Shown piece after piece: positions 26,036 to 34,722 of a stretch of DNA of 47,981 nucleotides. The notes under the pieces were generated by a model that did not search any database, was not told the DNA's origin, and worked only from the letters and a program-made list of their open reading frames with translations. The translations under genes were made by a program, and so were the position numbers. The stretch covers positions 1 through 47,981 of the forward strand of contig JAEUHE010000146.1 in NCBI GenBank assembly GCA_016793885.1. The letters run 5' to 3'. This DNA comes from Verrucomicrobiales bacterium (GTDB lineage: Bacteria; Verrucomicrobiota; Verrucomicrobiia; Limisphaerales; UBA11320). Within the stretch, counting starts at the first letter, position 1. The number at the start of each line of letters is the position of its first letter.

Positions 26036-29000
26036 CTGGATCCTTCCGTGGGGAGGGGAAACCGGACTTCAATCCGGGTCCCTTGCTTTTTCCGGCTGTC
26101 GAGATCGAAAGAGGCGCCCACGCTTTCGGCACGCTTCCTCATGTTGGCCAGTCCATTGCCTGCCCCGGCGGCGTCCGCGATGTTGAAGCCGTCGCCGTCG
26201 TCGCTGATGACGACGCGGCCCTCCTGTGGACCGTGGCTAAACTCAAGCCGGATGCAGTTGCCGCCGCTGTGCTTCACCGCGTTGTTCAAGGCTTCCTTGG
26301 ATACCAGGAACACGTTGTGACGAAGCTCGGACGTCAGTGGAAGCGGCGGGATGTGTGGGGGCATCTGCAGCTCGAAGCGCAGGCCGGACGGGGTGATGAG
26401 ATCCTGGGCGGACTGGACCAGGTAGCCCGCGAGTTGGTCGAGCGAGTTCTTGCCCGGGCTGACCGCCCAGACAATCTCGTCCAGGCTGCGCACCGCATCC
26501 CGCGCGAGGGCGGAGATCTTGGGGAGTGGGGACCCTTCCCCTGGGTTGGCTTGGAAGCCAGGCGACTCGATCGCCTGGCTAATCATGCCCAGCTGGGTGA
26601 GCCGTGCGCCCAGATCATCGTGCATATCCTTGGCGATGCGCGCGCGCTCTTTTTCCAGGGCGTGCTCCTTTTCGAGCTGTAGGATTTTGCGCTGGGTTTT
26701 CAGACGATAGGACTGAACCGCCATCACGCTCGCCACGATTCCCAGGAGGGACAGGCTCGCGAACCACCAAGTCTGGTGAAAGTAGGGCGCTATGGTGAAG
26801 GTTAGATGACGGTCGATCGGTCCCCAGCGCCCGTGACTGCTGCAAGCGCGGATCTGGAATTCATAGGTGCCGGGGTCCAGATTGGTGTAGTGGGCGATTC
26901 GACGGTCTCCCGCGTCCTGCCAGCCGCGATCATGGCCGATCATGCGGTATTGGAAGCGCACTTTGCTTGGGTCGCCGAACGAGTTGGCCGTATAGCGAAT
27001 CTCCACGACTCCAGCCTGGCCGGCGGGAAATTGGAGATGGAAGGGTTGTTCAGGCCTGGCGCGCTGCTCTTGCCAGCGGCCCTCGCCGGATCGGACCGTG
27101 GGAGGATCCCGATCTGCTCCGTCACCGTAACGTATGACCGCGTTGGCGATGACCTGCTCGACGACCACCGAGGGTCTTCGCTTGTTGACGAGGAAGTCTT
27201 TAGGATCAATTCGGATGAGCCCGTTTCCGCTGGGGAACCAGAGGAGGCCGTCGCGGGATTTCCAACCGGCCGGCTGCGAACCACCGTTGGTCTCAGCGCT
27301 TTGCATGCCCTCGGATTCGCCAAAGGGCATCGAGGTGAGGGCTTCCAGCGTCCCATCCGCCACCTCGCGGGCATCGTCCTTGGAGATTCGGTAGATGCCC
27401 CGATTGCAGCTGATCCAGTAAGAACCGTAATCGTCGGCCACAATTTGATTCACCAGGTTGTCATAAAGCCCCTCCTTCCGGGTCAAGGTGCGGAAGCTTC
27501 CGTTGCGGTGGCGGGCCAGACCGGACGAGGTTCCGATCCACAGGGAGCCGTCCGGTTCCTCCAGAAAGGCGGAGATCTGAAGGTCTTTCAGACCTTCTTT
27601 GCGCCCAAAGTTGGTGAATGTTCCGCCGGTGTAACGGGAGAGTCCATCGCTGTAGGTGCCGATCCAGAGGTTGCCCGCCGCATCCTCGTGGAGGGCCCGG
27701 ATATCATTCCCGGGCAGCCCATTCGTTTTCGTGAAGTGGGTGAGCTTCTCGTTCGACCAGCTGTAAAGCCCATCCAGCATGCCGAACCAGACAGATCCGT
27801 CACGACGTGTGAGGATGCAGCGGGTGTTCAGGTCGTTAGTTGCTTGCAGGCTCAGGCTCGACCGAGGACCGGGGTCCCATCGCGTGCCGTTGAAATGAAA
27901 CAGTCCGTAGCCCGCGTACCCCACCCAGATGCCTCCTCGAGGGTCGGGGACCACCGAGAAGACGAGCCCGTTGGGCATCGAGGAAGGGGGTGGGCCAAAC
28001 GGAGTCAGCTCATTCTGGTGCCAGCGCAGCAGGTTCCGCGAGCTGCCCATCCAGATCGCCCCCTCGCTATCCTCACAGACCGACCACAGGTTATTCTGCA
28101 ATCTGCCACCGGGTGCGATCAGCGTGGCGATGCGATGCTCCTTGATAAACAGCAACCCGTCGAAGCTGGTTCCAGCCCATAGATTGCCCTCGGCGTCCCG
28201 CATCAGCTTCTCCACGGAAGTGAGCCCTGGATGCCGGTGAACTCCAATTTCCTGAGGCTCTTCCCCGGACTTACCAAAAATGGATTGGACCAGCCGCCCG
28301 TCCTCGGCGGTCCACACTCGTCCATGACCGTCGTCCGCGATGGCGAACACCGTGTTGGTGAGAATACCCCCGGAAGACGTTTTGAATCCGCCGATCAGCC
28401 GGGGCAGGTCGTTTTCGACCTTGTAGGCTCCAAATTGGCCGCCGAACCGAATGCTGCCGTCGTCGGGATCTTTGTAGAGGTAGTGGACCCAGCCCACCGC
28501 GTTCGAATAGTCAAACACCATGACGGCCCGGTCCTCCCCCGGGGTCCAGCGCATGACGCGGTATCGGTCCGCCAGCCAGACCCGGCCTCGATCATCTTCC
28601 GCTAGCATCCGGACCGAGCGGACCGCCGGTTTGAAGTCCAGTATGAGGGTCTCCTTGGCTCCGTTCTGATCGAAACGCAGGACCGCACCGTGAACACCCA
28701 CCCACACCCCTCCCTCTTTCGCGGCGCAAACTCCGGTGGGCTGATACTTTCCCAGTTCGGGTCCTCCGGTAATGAACGCCGTCCAGGTATGCTCCTGCCG
28801 GCGCAACAGTCCATTCCGAGCGCAGACCCAGATCGCATGGTCCCGATCTTCCGCCATGCCCAGGATGTGGTCGTCGGTCTCCACCATCAGCGGAAGGCTC
28901 GATTTTTCAAACACCGTAAATCGGACACCGTCGTAACGGGCGAGTCCAAAAACCGTTCCTACCCATACATAGCCATCATGGCTTTGCATCAGGCAGGTGA

Positions 29001-29190
29001 CGTGGTTCTGCGGCAGCCCTTGCTCCACCTTCCACTGCTGCACTCGGTAGCGGGTTGTTAGGTCTCCAAAGGGATGGGTGCCATCGGTTTGCAGCGAGAA
29101 ATCAATCGACCGAGGACTCTGCCCCGAGACGAGTTGCCCCCAGGCGAAGAGAATCGCCAGAAACAACGGGATTTTGAACCTCGGAACCAT
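26032..29190 (-). CDS. large sensor histidine kinase with beta-propeller sensor and Y_Y_Y domain
   Basis: This codes for 1052 residues from ATG 29190, beginning with a signal peptide (MVPRFKIPLFLAILFAWGQL). The periplasmic part (about 40-720) is built of repeated Reg_prop motifs (GYVWVGTVFGLARYDGVRF, NLWAGTSFDGLLF, GNLWIGTYSDGLSRY and others), probably two seven-bladed propellers. A Y_Y_Y domain (about 730-795, FQYRMIGHDRGWQ...PGTYEFQIRA) and one membrane helix (about 803-825) follow. The cytoplasmic kinase is of the HisKA_3 type with His857 (KDMHDDLGARL), then a HATPase with NAVKHSGG, DDGDGF and GNGLANMRKRAE. Such sensors often respond to glycans in Bacteroidota; the ligand here is unknown. 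The longer start at 29229 lacks the signal peptide at its tip. Confidence 0.92.
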   Translation of the reverse strand: MVPRFKIPLFLAILFAWGQLVSGQSPRSIDFSLQTDGTHPFGDLTTRYRVQQWKVEQGLPQNHVTCLMQSHDGYVWVGTVFGLARYDGVRFTVFEKSSLPLMVETDDHILGMAEDRDHAIWVCARNGLLRRQEHTWTAFITGGPELGKYQPTGVCAAKEGGVWVGVHGAVLRFDQNGAKETLILDFKPAVRSVRMLAEDDRGRVWLADRYRVMRWTPGEDRAVMVFDYSNAVGWVHYLYKDPDDGSIRFGGQFGAYKVENDLPRLIGGFKTSSGGILTNTVFAIADDGHGRVWTAEDGRLVQSIFGKSGEEPQEIGVHRHPGLTSVEKLMRDAEGNLWAGTSFDGLLFIKEHRIATLIAPGGRLQNNLWSVCEDSEGAIWMGSSRNLLRWHQNELTPFGPPPSSMPNGLVFSVVPDPRGGIWVGYAGYGLFHFNGTRWDPGPRSSLSLQATNDLNTRCILTRRDGSVWFGMLDGLYSWSNEKLTHFTKTNGLPGNDIRALHEDAAGNLWIGTYSDGLSRYTGGTFTNFGRKEGLKDLQISAFLEEPDGSLWIGTSSGLARHRNGSFRTLTRKEGLYDNLVNQIVADDYGSYWISCNRGIYRISKDDAREVADGTLEALTSMPFGESEGMQSAETNGGSQPAGWKSRDGLLWFPSGNGLIRIDPKDFLVNKRRPSVVVEQVIANAVIRYGDGADRDPPTVRSGEGRWQEQRARPEQPFHLQFPAGQAGVVEIRYTANSFGDPSKVRFQYRMIGHDRGWQDAGDRRIAHYTNLDPGTYEFQIRACSSHGRWGPIDRHLTFTIAPYFHQTWWFASLSLLGIVASVMAVQSYRLKTQRKILQLEKEHALEKERARIAKDMHDDLGARLTQLGMISQAIESPGFQANPGEGSPLPKISALARDAVRSLDEIVWAVSPGKNSLDQLAGYLVQSAQDLITPSGLRFELQMPPHIPPLPLTSELRHNVFLVSKEALNNAVKHSGGNCIRLEFSHGPQEGRVVISDDGDGFNIADAAGAGNGLANMRKRAESVGASFDLDSRKKQGTRIEVRFPLPTEGSR

Positions 29191-29294
29191 GGGCGGTAGG
29201 GTGATAGCAGAAATTGCCGCCCCGGCCAACAGGATTCTCGGTCGGAAATCTCCGCTTTCCTGTCGGCAGGCTTTTGTGTTTAGTCCCGCCAGAA

Positions 29295-30233
29295 ATGAAC
29301 AAAACAGCGCTCCTCTTTGCCGGCCAAGGAGCCCAAGCCGTGGGCATGGGCAAGGACCTCGCCGAAAAGTACCCCATCGCCCGGCAGTGGTTTGACCGAG
29401 CCAATTTGGCTGTCGGTTGTGACCTGGCTCGCATCTGCTTCGAGGGTCCGGAATCCGAACTGACCCAAACGGAGAACGCCCAGCCAGGAATTTTCCTGGT
29501 GGGATGGATCGCCTATCAGCTCCTGAAAGAACGGGTTCCGGGGTTCGAATTCCATGCTGCCGCCGGTTTGTCGCTCGGAGAGTTTACCGCCCTCACGGCC
29601 GCGGGAGCCATGTCCTTCGATGATGGAATCCGAGTGGTGCGTCAACGGGGCCGCTTCATGCAGGAAGCCTGTGAGGCGACCCGCGGGGGGATGGCCGCCA
29701 TTATCGGACTGGATGAGGCCAAGACCCGGGAGGTCTGCGCCCAGGTGGGCGTCACTCTCGCGAACTTGAACTGCCCCGGCCAGATTGTGATCTCCGGGGC
29801 CGCCGACTTAATGGACAAAGCCTGCGAAGCGGCCAAGGCGGCGGGAGCGAAGAAAGCCATGACCCTCAAGGTGGCGGGCGCTTATCATTCCCCGTTGATG
29901 GCGGTCGCCCAGCCGCGGCTGCGGGAAGCCATGGGCGCCCTCACGCTCCACGCAACTCAAGTCCCGGTCATTTCCAACGTGACAGCGCAACCCCATGGCG
30001 ACCCCGCCAGCATTGTGTCGACGGTTGTGGATCAGGTCACCGCTTCAGTTCGCTGGGAGGAGTCGATCCGTTACCTCATCGCTCAGGGATTCACTCGGTT
30101 CGTGGAACTGGGGCCGGGTAAGGCGTTGAGCGGTTTTATGAAGCGCATCGACGATCAGGTGCAGATCTTGAACGTGGCGGACACGACTAGCCTGGAGGTT
30201 GCGGTTCAAGCATTGAACTCGCCGCAGGGTTGA
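29295..30233 (+). CDS. fabD: malonyl-CoA:ACP transacylase
   Basis: This codes for a 312-residue enzyme that transfers malonyl from CoA to acyl carrier protein, the first gene of the fatty acid synthesis cluster. Motifs: N-terminal ALLFAGQGAQAVGMG, QTENAQPGIFLV, nucleophile elbow AGLSLGEFTAL with catalytic Ser, VRQRGRFMQEA with the carboxylate-binding Arg, and catalytic His in VAGAYHSPLM. C-terminus has FVELGPGKALSGFMKRI. The start is ATG 29295; the open frame back to 29214 is not conserved. It is divergent from the sensor kinase gene with about 104 bases between starts. fabG follows after 44 bases. Confidence 0.95.
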   Translation: MNKTALLFAGQGAQAVGMGKDLAEKYPIARQWFDRANLAVGCDLARICFEGPESELTQTENAQPGIFLVGWIAYQLLKERVPGFEFHAAAGLSLGEFTALTAAGAMSFDDGIRVVRQRGRFMQEACEATRGGMAAIIGLDEAKTREVCAQVGVTLANLNCPGQIVISGAADLMDKACEAAKAAGAKKAMTLKVAGAYHSPLMAVAQPRLREAMGALTLHATQVPVISNVTAQPHGDPASIVSTVVDQVTASVRWEESIRYLIAQGFTRFVELGPGKALSGFMKRIDDQVQILNVADTTSLEVAVQALNSPQG

Positions 30234-30277
30234 ACTGGCGCCCGCGCTCAGACATTCTCAATTTCACAAACACAATT

Positions 30278-31021
30278 ATGTCCATTCTCTCAAATCAAGT
30301 TGCGGTCGTCACCGGGGCGGGCCGAGGTATCGGTCGTGCCATCGCTCTTAAATTCGCCTCGGAGGGGGCTAACGTGGTCTGCGTCTCGCGGACTGTGGAA
30401 AATTCTGAAAAGGTGGCGAATGAGGTTCGGGCCCTCGGCCGTACTGCTTGGGCACTGGCGGTGGATGTGTCGGATGGCCCGGCGGTGGCCGCCGCAGGCG
30501 AGAAGATTCTCGCGGAGGCGGGGCGCGTGGACATCCTGGTCAACAATGCTGGCGTCACTCGGGATGGCTTGTTGATGCGCATGAGCGAGGCCGACTGGGA
30601 TGTGGTCTTGGACACGAATCTCAAGGGGGCCTTTCATTTCACCAAGGCTTTTACCCGCTCCTTGTTGAAACAGCGGAGCGGACGCATCATCAATATTTCT
30701 TCGGTGATCGGGTTGATGGGCAATGGTGGGCAGGCGAATTATGCAGCCAGCAAGGCCGGCCTCATCGGTTTTACCAAATCAGTGGCCCGCGAGTTCGCAT
30801 CGCGTGGAATCACCGCGAATGCGATCGCCCCTGGCTTCATCGAAACCGACATGACGGCGGAGCTGACCGACGAGCTTAAAGCTGGCATTCTGAAGCAGAT
30901 ACCGATGGCGACATTGGGGCAGGCCGAGGACATCGCGGGAGCGGCTCTTTATCTCGCCAGCGCGGCCGGCCGCTACGTCACGGGGCAGGTGTTGACCGTG
31001 GATGGCGGCATGGTCATGTGA
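30278..31021 (+). CDS. fabG: 3-oxoacyl-[acyl-carrier-protein] reductase
   Basis: This codes for a 247-residue NADPH-dependent SDR of fatty acid elongation. The cofactor motif is TGAGRGIG (12-19), then NNAGVTRDGLLMRM, catalytic Ser142 in NISSVIG, Tyr155 and Lys159 in NYAASKAG, and the C-terminal PGFIETDMT and TGQVLTVDGGMVM. These are diagnostic of FabG rather than other SDRs. The ATG at 30278 gives the canonical N-terminus. The gene order fabD-fabG-acpP-fabF is the conserved bacterial cluster. Confidence 0.96.
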   Translation: MSILSNQVAVVTGAGRGIGRAIALKFASEGANVVCVSRTVENSEKVANEVRALGRTAWALAVDVSDGPAVAAAGEKILAEAGRVDILVNNAGVTRDGLLMRMSEADWDVVLDTNLKGAFHFTKAFTRSLLKQRSGRIINISSVIGLMGNGGQANYAASKAGLIGFTKSVAREFASRGITANAIAPGFIETDMTAELTDELKAGILKQIPMATLGQAEDIAGAALYLASAAGRYVTGQVLTVDGGMVM

Positions 31022-31149
31022 AAAAGCACTCGACACGGTCCTCCCCCATCGATAGACACAACACGATTTTCGACCCAAAAATCATCATGATCGGCATTTC
31101 GGTGCAGCAGTCCCTGTTTTTAGGCGGGTCGATTGGTTGGAAACAGGGC

Positions 31150-31178
31150 TTGACGGTCAGTAGAACGTGACTTAGACA
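31150..31178 (+). promoter_or_regulatory. candidate sigma-70-type promoter of acpP
   Basis: TTGACG at 31150-31155 matches the -35 box at five of six positions. After a 17-base spacer, TAGACA at 31173-31178 is a weaker -10 match. It lies 28 bases before the acpP ATG, within a 184-base gap after fabG. A hairpin (CCCTGTTT...AAACAGGG, 31109-31146) lies just upstream and could end the fabDG transcript. A GGAGAG ribosome site at 31196-31201 precedes the gene. Confidence 0.45.
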
Positions 31179-31205
31179 GTCGCAAACTTGTAATCGGAGA
31201 GACTC

Positions 31206-31451
31206 ATGGCTGAGAAATCGATTGAGGAAAGAGTTAAGGCGATCATCGTCGAACAATTGAACGTGAACCCGGATCAGGTCACGCCAGACGCCAAGTTCAT
31301 TGAGGACTTGGGGGCGGACTCCCTGGACACGGTTGAGTTGGTGATGGCGCTGGAAGAAAATTTTGGCAACGAGATTCCGGATGAAGAAGCCGAGAAGCTG
31401 CAGAGCGTTGGCGATGTCGTGAAGTACATCGAAGACCTTCAGCGCAAGTAG
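31206..31451 (+). CDS. acpP: acyl carrier protein
   Basis: This codes for an 81-residue acidic four-helix protein that carries growing acyl chains on a 4'-phosphopantetheine arm. The attachment Ser39 lies in the invariant DSL motif ([15 protein letters not shown]). The ends, [18 protein letters not shown] and [12 protein letters not shown], are typical. A good ribosome site (GGAGAG) precedes the ATG. It has a possible promoter of its own and is followed by a strong hairpin before fabF, an arrangement that would let AcpP be made in excess of the enzymes around it. Confidence 0.97.
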   Translation: MAEKSIEERVKAIIVEQLNVNPDQVTPDAKFIEDLGADSLDTVELVMALEENFGNEIPDEEAEKLQSVGDVVKYIEDLQRK

Positions 31452-31469
31452 GACCTGGCGACTTTGACC

Positions 31470-31510
31470 GGGGCAGCCATGGCGGAAAAGCCAGGCTGCC
31501 CCTTTGATTT
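31470..31510 (+). terminator. hairpin with T-rich tail between acpP and fabF (attenuator candidate)
   Basis: GGGGCAGCC (31470-31478) pairs perfectly with GGCTGCCCC (31494-31502); inside, TGGC and GCCA pair around a GGAAAA loop, with one bulged A. TTTGATTT follows directly. It ends one base before the fabF ATG (31512), so it would both act as a partial terminator after acpP and occlude fabF translation initiation. Confidence 0.7.
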
Positions 31511-31511
31511 C

Positions 31512-32771
31512 ATGTCGAACTCCCCGTTTGATCGTCGTGTGGTGATTACCGGCCTGGGTGTGGCTTCACCCTTGGGTAATCACATTGATGAACTTTGGAA
31601 AAACGTCATCGAAGGCCAGTGTGGCATCGACCGGATCACGCTGTTTGACGCCTCGGCGTATGACACGCAGATCGCGGGTGAGGTCAAGAACTTCGATCCG
31701 TTGCCGGCGTTCCCCGGTCCCAAGGATGTTCGACGAGCGGATCGTTTCAGCCAGTTCGGCATTTTTGCCGGCTGGATGGCACTGAAGGACTCCGGCTTGG
31801 ATCTCGAGAAGGTGAACCGGGATGAGGTCGGGGTTTTCCTGGGATCAGGAATCGGTGGCTTGCATACCACCGAGGAACAGCATCGGATTTTGCTGGCCAA
31901 AGGTCCGGGCCGGCTTTCCCCGTTCATGATCCCGATGTTGATCCTGAACATGTCCTCGGGTCTATTTTCGATGTTTCACAAGCTGCGCGGGCCCAACGTG
32001 GCGACTTGCTCGGCGTGTGCGACGGCAACGCACGCGATCGGCGAGGCCTGGCGGACGATCAAGATGGGTGACGCCCAGGTCATGTTCGCGGGCGGGACTG
32101 AGGCGACCATCGTGCCCCTGGGCATTGGCGGTTTTTGTGCCATGAAGGCCATGAGCCGGCGCAATGGGGAGCCCAAGCGGTCTTCGAGGCCTTTTGATGT
32201 GGACCGTGACGGCTTTGTCATGGGCGAAGGTGCCGGGGTGGTGGTCCTCGAGGAACTAGAGCATGCCAAAGCGCGCGGGGCGCGGATCTATTGCGAGTTG
32301 GTGGGCTACGGGAACACCGCGGACGCCAACCACATGACCTCCCCGGCCCCGGAAGGCGAAGGGGCCGCTCGCTGCATGCGGATGGCCCTGCGTAGCGCTC
32401 GCCTCAATCCGACGGACATCTCTTACATCAATGCGCACGGCACCTCCACCTCGCAGGGTGATGTTTGCGAGACGCAGGCCATCAAGACCGTGTTTGGGGA
32501 GCATTCCCTTAAGCTGGCGGTTAGCTCGACCAAGGGCGCGACGGGCCACATGCTCGGGGCTGCCGGCGGGGTTGAAACCGCGATCTGTGCCAAGGCGATG
32601 GAGACCGAAATTGCGCCGCCGACCCTGAATCTGGACAACCCGGACCCGCAGTGCGATCTCGACTATGTGCCGCACACTGCCCGGCCGATGCCGATCCAGG
32701 CGATTGTGAACAACTCATTCGGATTTGGCGGGCACAACGCCAGCATTGTTCTCAAACGGTTCAACGGTTAG
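31512..32771 (+). CDS. fabF: 3-oxoacyl-[acyl-carrier-protein] synthase II
   Basis: This codes for a 419-residue condensing enzyme of fatty acid elongation. It starts [20 protein letters not shown], the usual FabF N-terminus. The catalytic triad is Cys169 ([14 protein letters not shown]), His in [12 protein letters not shown] and His in [15 protein letters not shown]-terminus [18 protein letters not shown] is diagnostic. An in-frame ATG at 31479 and a longer frame from 31464 exist, but they run through the intergenic hairpin and add residues not seen in the family. No clear Shine-Dalgarno is visible, since the hairpin occupies that place. Confidence 0.95.
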   Translation: MSNSPFDRRVVITGLGVASPLGNHIDELWKNVIEGQCGIDRITLFDASAYDTQIAGEVKNFDPLPAFPGPKDVRRADRFSQFGIFAGWMALKDSGLDLEKVNRDEVGVFLGSGIGGLHTTEEQHRILLAKGPGRLSPFMIPMLILNMSSGLFSMFHKLRGPNVATCSACATATHAIGEAWRTIKMGDAQVMFAGGTEATIVPLGIGGFCAMKAMSRRNGEPKRSSRPFDVDRDGFVMGEGAGVVVLEELEHAKARGARIYCELVGYGNTADANHMTSPAPEGEGAARCMRMALRSARLNPTDISYINAHGTSTSQGDVCETQAIKTVFGEHSLKLAVSSTKGATGHMLGAAGGVETAICAKAMETEIAPPTLNLDNPDPQCDLDYVPHTARPMPIQAIVNNSFGFGGHNASIVLKRFNG

Positions 32772-32851
32772 TTCGCGGTTGGTCCCAATGGGTTGCAGAG
32801 TGCGGCCAGGCGGCCCGTCCTCGCCTGTGGTTCAAGACCTTCGGTCGTCTG

Positions 32852-33667
32852 TTGAAACAAGCTTTGAAACCAATCATACAGCCCATTGCCCTGACCATCG
32901 CCGGCTCGGACTCCGGAGGTGGAGCCGGCTTGCAGGCGGATCTCAAAACCTTTGCCGCGCTCTCCGTGCACGGGACCTGCGTCACCACCTGTCTTACGGC
33001 GCAGAATCCGGAAGAGGTGGCCGCCATCCTGCCGACCCCGCCGGAGTTCATCCAAATCCAGCTCGAGACGCTCTTTGCGGAATTACCGCCAGCCGCGGCG
33101 AAGACCGGGATGCTCTACTCGGAGGCGATGATTCGACATATCTCCGCGTGGTGGGAGGAAGACCCTCGGGTGCCGCTCGTGGTGGACCCGGTCATGGTGG
33201 CCACCAGTGGTGCCCGCTTGCTGAAGCCGGCGGCCATGCGAAGTCTGATGTCGCGGCTGTTTCCCCAGGCGATCCTCATCACCCCCAATCTCGATGAGGC
33301 GGAGTTGATTGTGGGAAGGAAGATTCGCGATGTGGAGGGTTTGGCCTCGGCGGCTCGAACCGTGCATGATCGTTGGGGATGTGCTGCCCTGATCAAGGGA
33401 GGCCACCTTAAGAATCAGGTGGAGGCCATCGATGTCCTTTTCGATGGACGGAAGGAGTATCTGCTGCGGGCCAAGTTTATCCGTGGTGTTGCCACCCATG
33501 GCACGGGATGCACTTATTCGGCCGCCATCACGGCCTACCTTGCGCGGGGGTTGTCGTTGGTGCAGTCGGTCCGTCAGGCGAAGGTCTTCGTGACGCGGGC
33601 GATCCGATACTCAACCACGGTGGGGGATCATATGGTGCTCAATCCAACCCGGGCTGCGCAGCCGTAA
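32852..33667 (+). CDS. thiD: hydroxymethylpyrimidine/phosphomethylpyrimidine kinase
   Basis: This codes for about 271 residues of the ribokinase-like ThiD family, which phosphorylates HMP and HMP-phosphate in thiamine synthesis. Motifs: [20 protein letters not shown] at the N-terminus, [46 protein letters not shown] and the anion-hole/catalytic [15 protein letters not shown]. No ATG is available before the conserved part. In-frame TTG codons at 32852 and 32864 are the candidates; the open frame back to 32651 runs inside fabF and is not used. A small zinc-ribbon gene follows six bases after the stop. No other thiamine gene is in the window. Confidence 0.9.
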   Translation: MKQALKPIIQPIALTIAGSDSGGGAGLQADLKTFAALSVHGTCVTTCLTAQNPEEVAAILPTPPEFIQIQLETLFAELPPAAAKTGMLYSEAMIRHISAWWEEDPRVPLVVDPVMVATSGARLLKPAAMRSLMSRLFPQAILITPNLDEAELIVGRKIRDVEGLASAARTVHDRWGCAALIKGGHLKNQVEAIDVLFDGRKEYLLRAKFIRGVATHGTGCTYSAAITAYLARGLSLVQSVRQAKVFVTRAIRYSTTVGDHMVLNPTRAAQP

Positions 33668-33673
33668 CGCCGG

Positions 33674-33850
33674 ATGAGTGCAGACCCCCAGCCCTCTCCT
33701 GAGCCGCCCCCTTCGGAAGTGGGGAGTGCAGCGGAGCCTGGTGAGTATTGGCGCTGGTGTCCGCGCTGTGGGCAGGAATTGCAGAATGAGAAGTGCAAGC
33801 TGCGGTGCGCGCGCTGTCACTATTTTATGAGTTGCTCGGATTTCGACTGA
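33674..33850 (+). CDS. 58-residue zinc-ribbon protein
   Basis: This small gene begins at ATG 33674, six bases after the thiD stop, and ends at TGA 33848-33850, directly abutting the convergent gene. The N-terminal half is Pro/Glu-rich and probably disordered (PQPSPEPPPSE). The C-terminal half is a zinc ribbon: CPRCGQ then CARCHYFMSCSDFD, giving two Cys-X2-Cys pairs fifteen residues apart and an extra Cys near the end. The motif density and placement make a chance frame unlikely. It probably binds one zinc ion and may act as a nucleic-acid or protein adaptor. I do not know the family's role. It is probably co-translated with thiD. Confidence 0.75.
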   Translation: MSADPQPSPEPPPSEVGSAAEPGEYWRWCPRCGQELQNEKCKLRCARCHYFMSCSDFD

Positions 33851-33851
33851 A

Positions 33852-34715
33852 CTACGAGCCGTTCTCGAGGAGTTCGTCCACCCGCAGCAGCTTCTTCAGT
33901 TCGGCGAAGGGCATGGCCGCGTTCGCCACGTTATCCACCCGGCCTTCCTCAAGCCAGGCACGCGTCAAGTCTCGAACCGCCTTGCCAGTCACCATGAGCG
34001 ACTCGACGGGCGCCACTGCAAACTTGTAGCCCATTTCTCCGAGCCGGGCTAGTGGGACGATCGGTGTGGCTCCTCCGGTCAGCATGTTTGCCAGCATGGG
34101 GATTGGCAGGCTTCGGGGAACTTTCTCGAGCTCTTCCAAAGATTGGGGCGCTTCCACGAATCCGGCGTCGGCACCTGCGTCGACGCAGCGGCGAATGCGC
34201 TCCAAGGCCTCATCGAGGCCCAGGGTTTGACGGGCATCGGTCCGAGCGAAGATGACAAATTCTGGATCGCGGCGTGCCTGCACCGCGGTTTGGATTCGTT
34301 GCGCGAACTCTGCGGCTGACACCACGGGTTTGTTCGGAAAATGTCCGCATCGTTTGGGCGTCACCTGATCTTCGAGCAAGATTCCCGAAGCGCCGGCAGC
34401 TTCGAACAACTCGACGGTACGGCGAACGTTCTGGAGATTGCCATGTCCCGTGTCCCCATCCGCGATGATGGGAACCGGGATTCGGGCGGTCATGCGCCGC
34501 ACGGCGTCGGCCATCTCGGAGACGCTGATGAGGTTTAGATCGGGCAAGCCCAGCAGGGAGGCGCTGGTGCCGAACCCGCCGAGAAACAAGCATCTCAACC
34601 CGGACTGCACCATGACGAGCGCTGAGAAGACGTCGTGGGGCGCGAGGGTAGGGACGATGCCTGGCTGAGTCATCAGCAGGCGCAATTGTTGTCTGGGCGA
34701 CAGAGCTGGGACCAT
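33852..34715 (-). CDS. isocitrate lyase/phosphoenolpyruvate mutase superfamily protein
   Basis: This codes for a 287-residue TIM-barrel enzyme. Family features: LLMTQPGIVPTLAPHDVFSA, metal-site Asp in IIADGDTGHGN, EDQVTPKRCGHF (the active-site loop with the family's catalytic Cys in the K-R-C-G-H motif), FVIFARTDARQT and the GADAGFVEAP strand. Members include methylisocitrate lyase, oxaloacetate decarboxylase and carboxyphosphonate mutase; which applies is not decidable here. I chose ATG 34715, seven bases after the preceding waaF-like stop; the frame back to 34790 would overlap that gene by 68 bases. It lies at the end of a lipid A/LPS operon. Confidence 0.85.
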   Translation of the reverse strand: MVPALSPRQQLRLLMTQPGIVPTLAPHDVFSALVMVQSGLRCLFLGGFGTSASLLGLPDLNLISVSEMADAVRRMTARIPVPIIADGDTGHGNLQNVRRTVELFEAAGASGILLEDQVTPKRCGHFPNKPVVSAAEFAQRIQTAVQARRDPEFVIFARTDARQTLGLDEALERIRRCVDAGADAGFVEAPQSLEELEKVPRSLPIPMLANMLTGGATPIVPLARLGEMGYKFAVAPVESLMVTGKAVRDLTRAWLEEGRVDNVANAAMPFAELKKLLRVDELLENGS

Positions 34716-34722
34716 GGAAGCA

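Noticed and set aside
26806-28182. 458-codon plus-strand frame opposite the sensor kinase
   Set aside because: Long only because of high GC content; the opposite strand encodes recognisable Reg_prop repeats and a Y_Y_Y domain.
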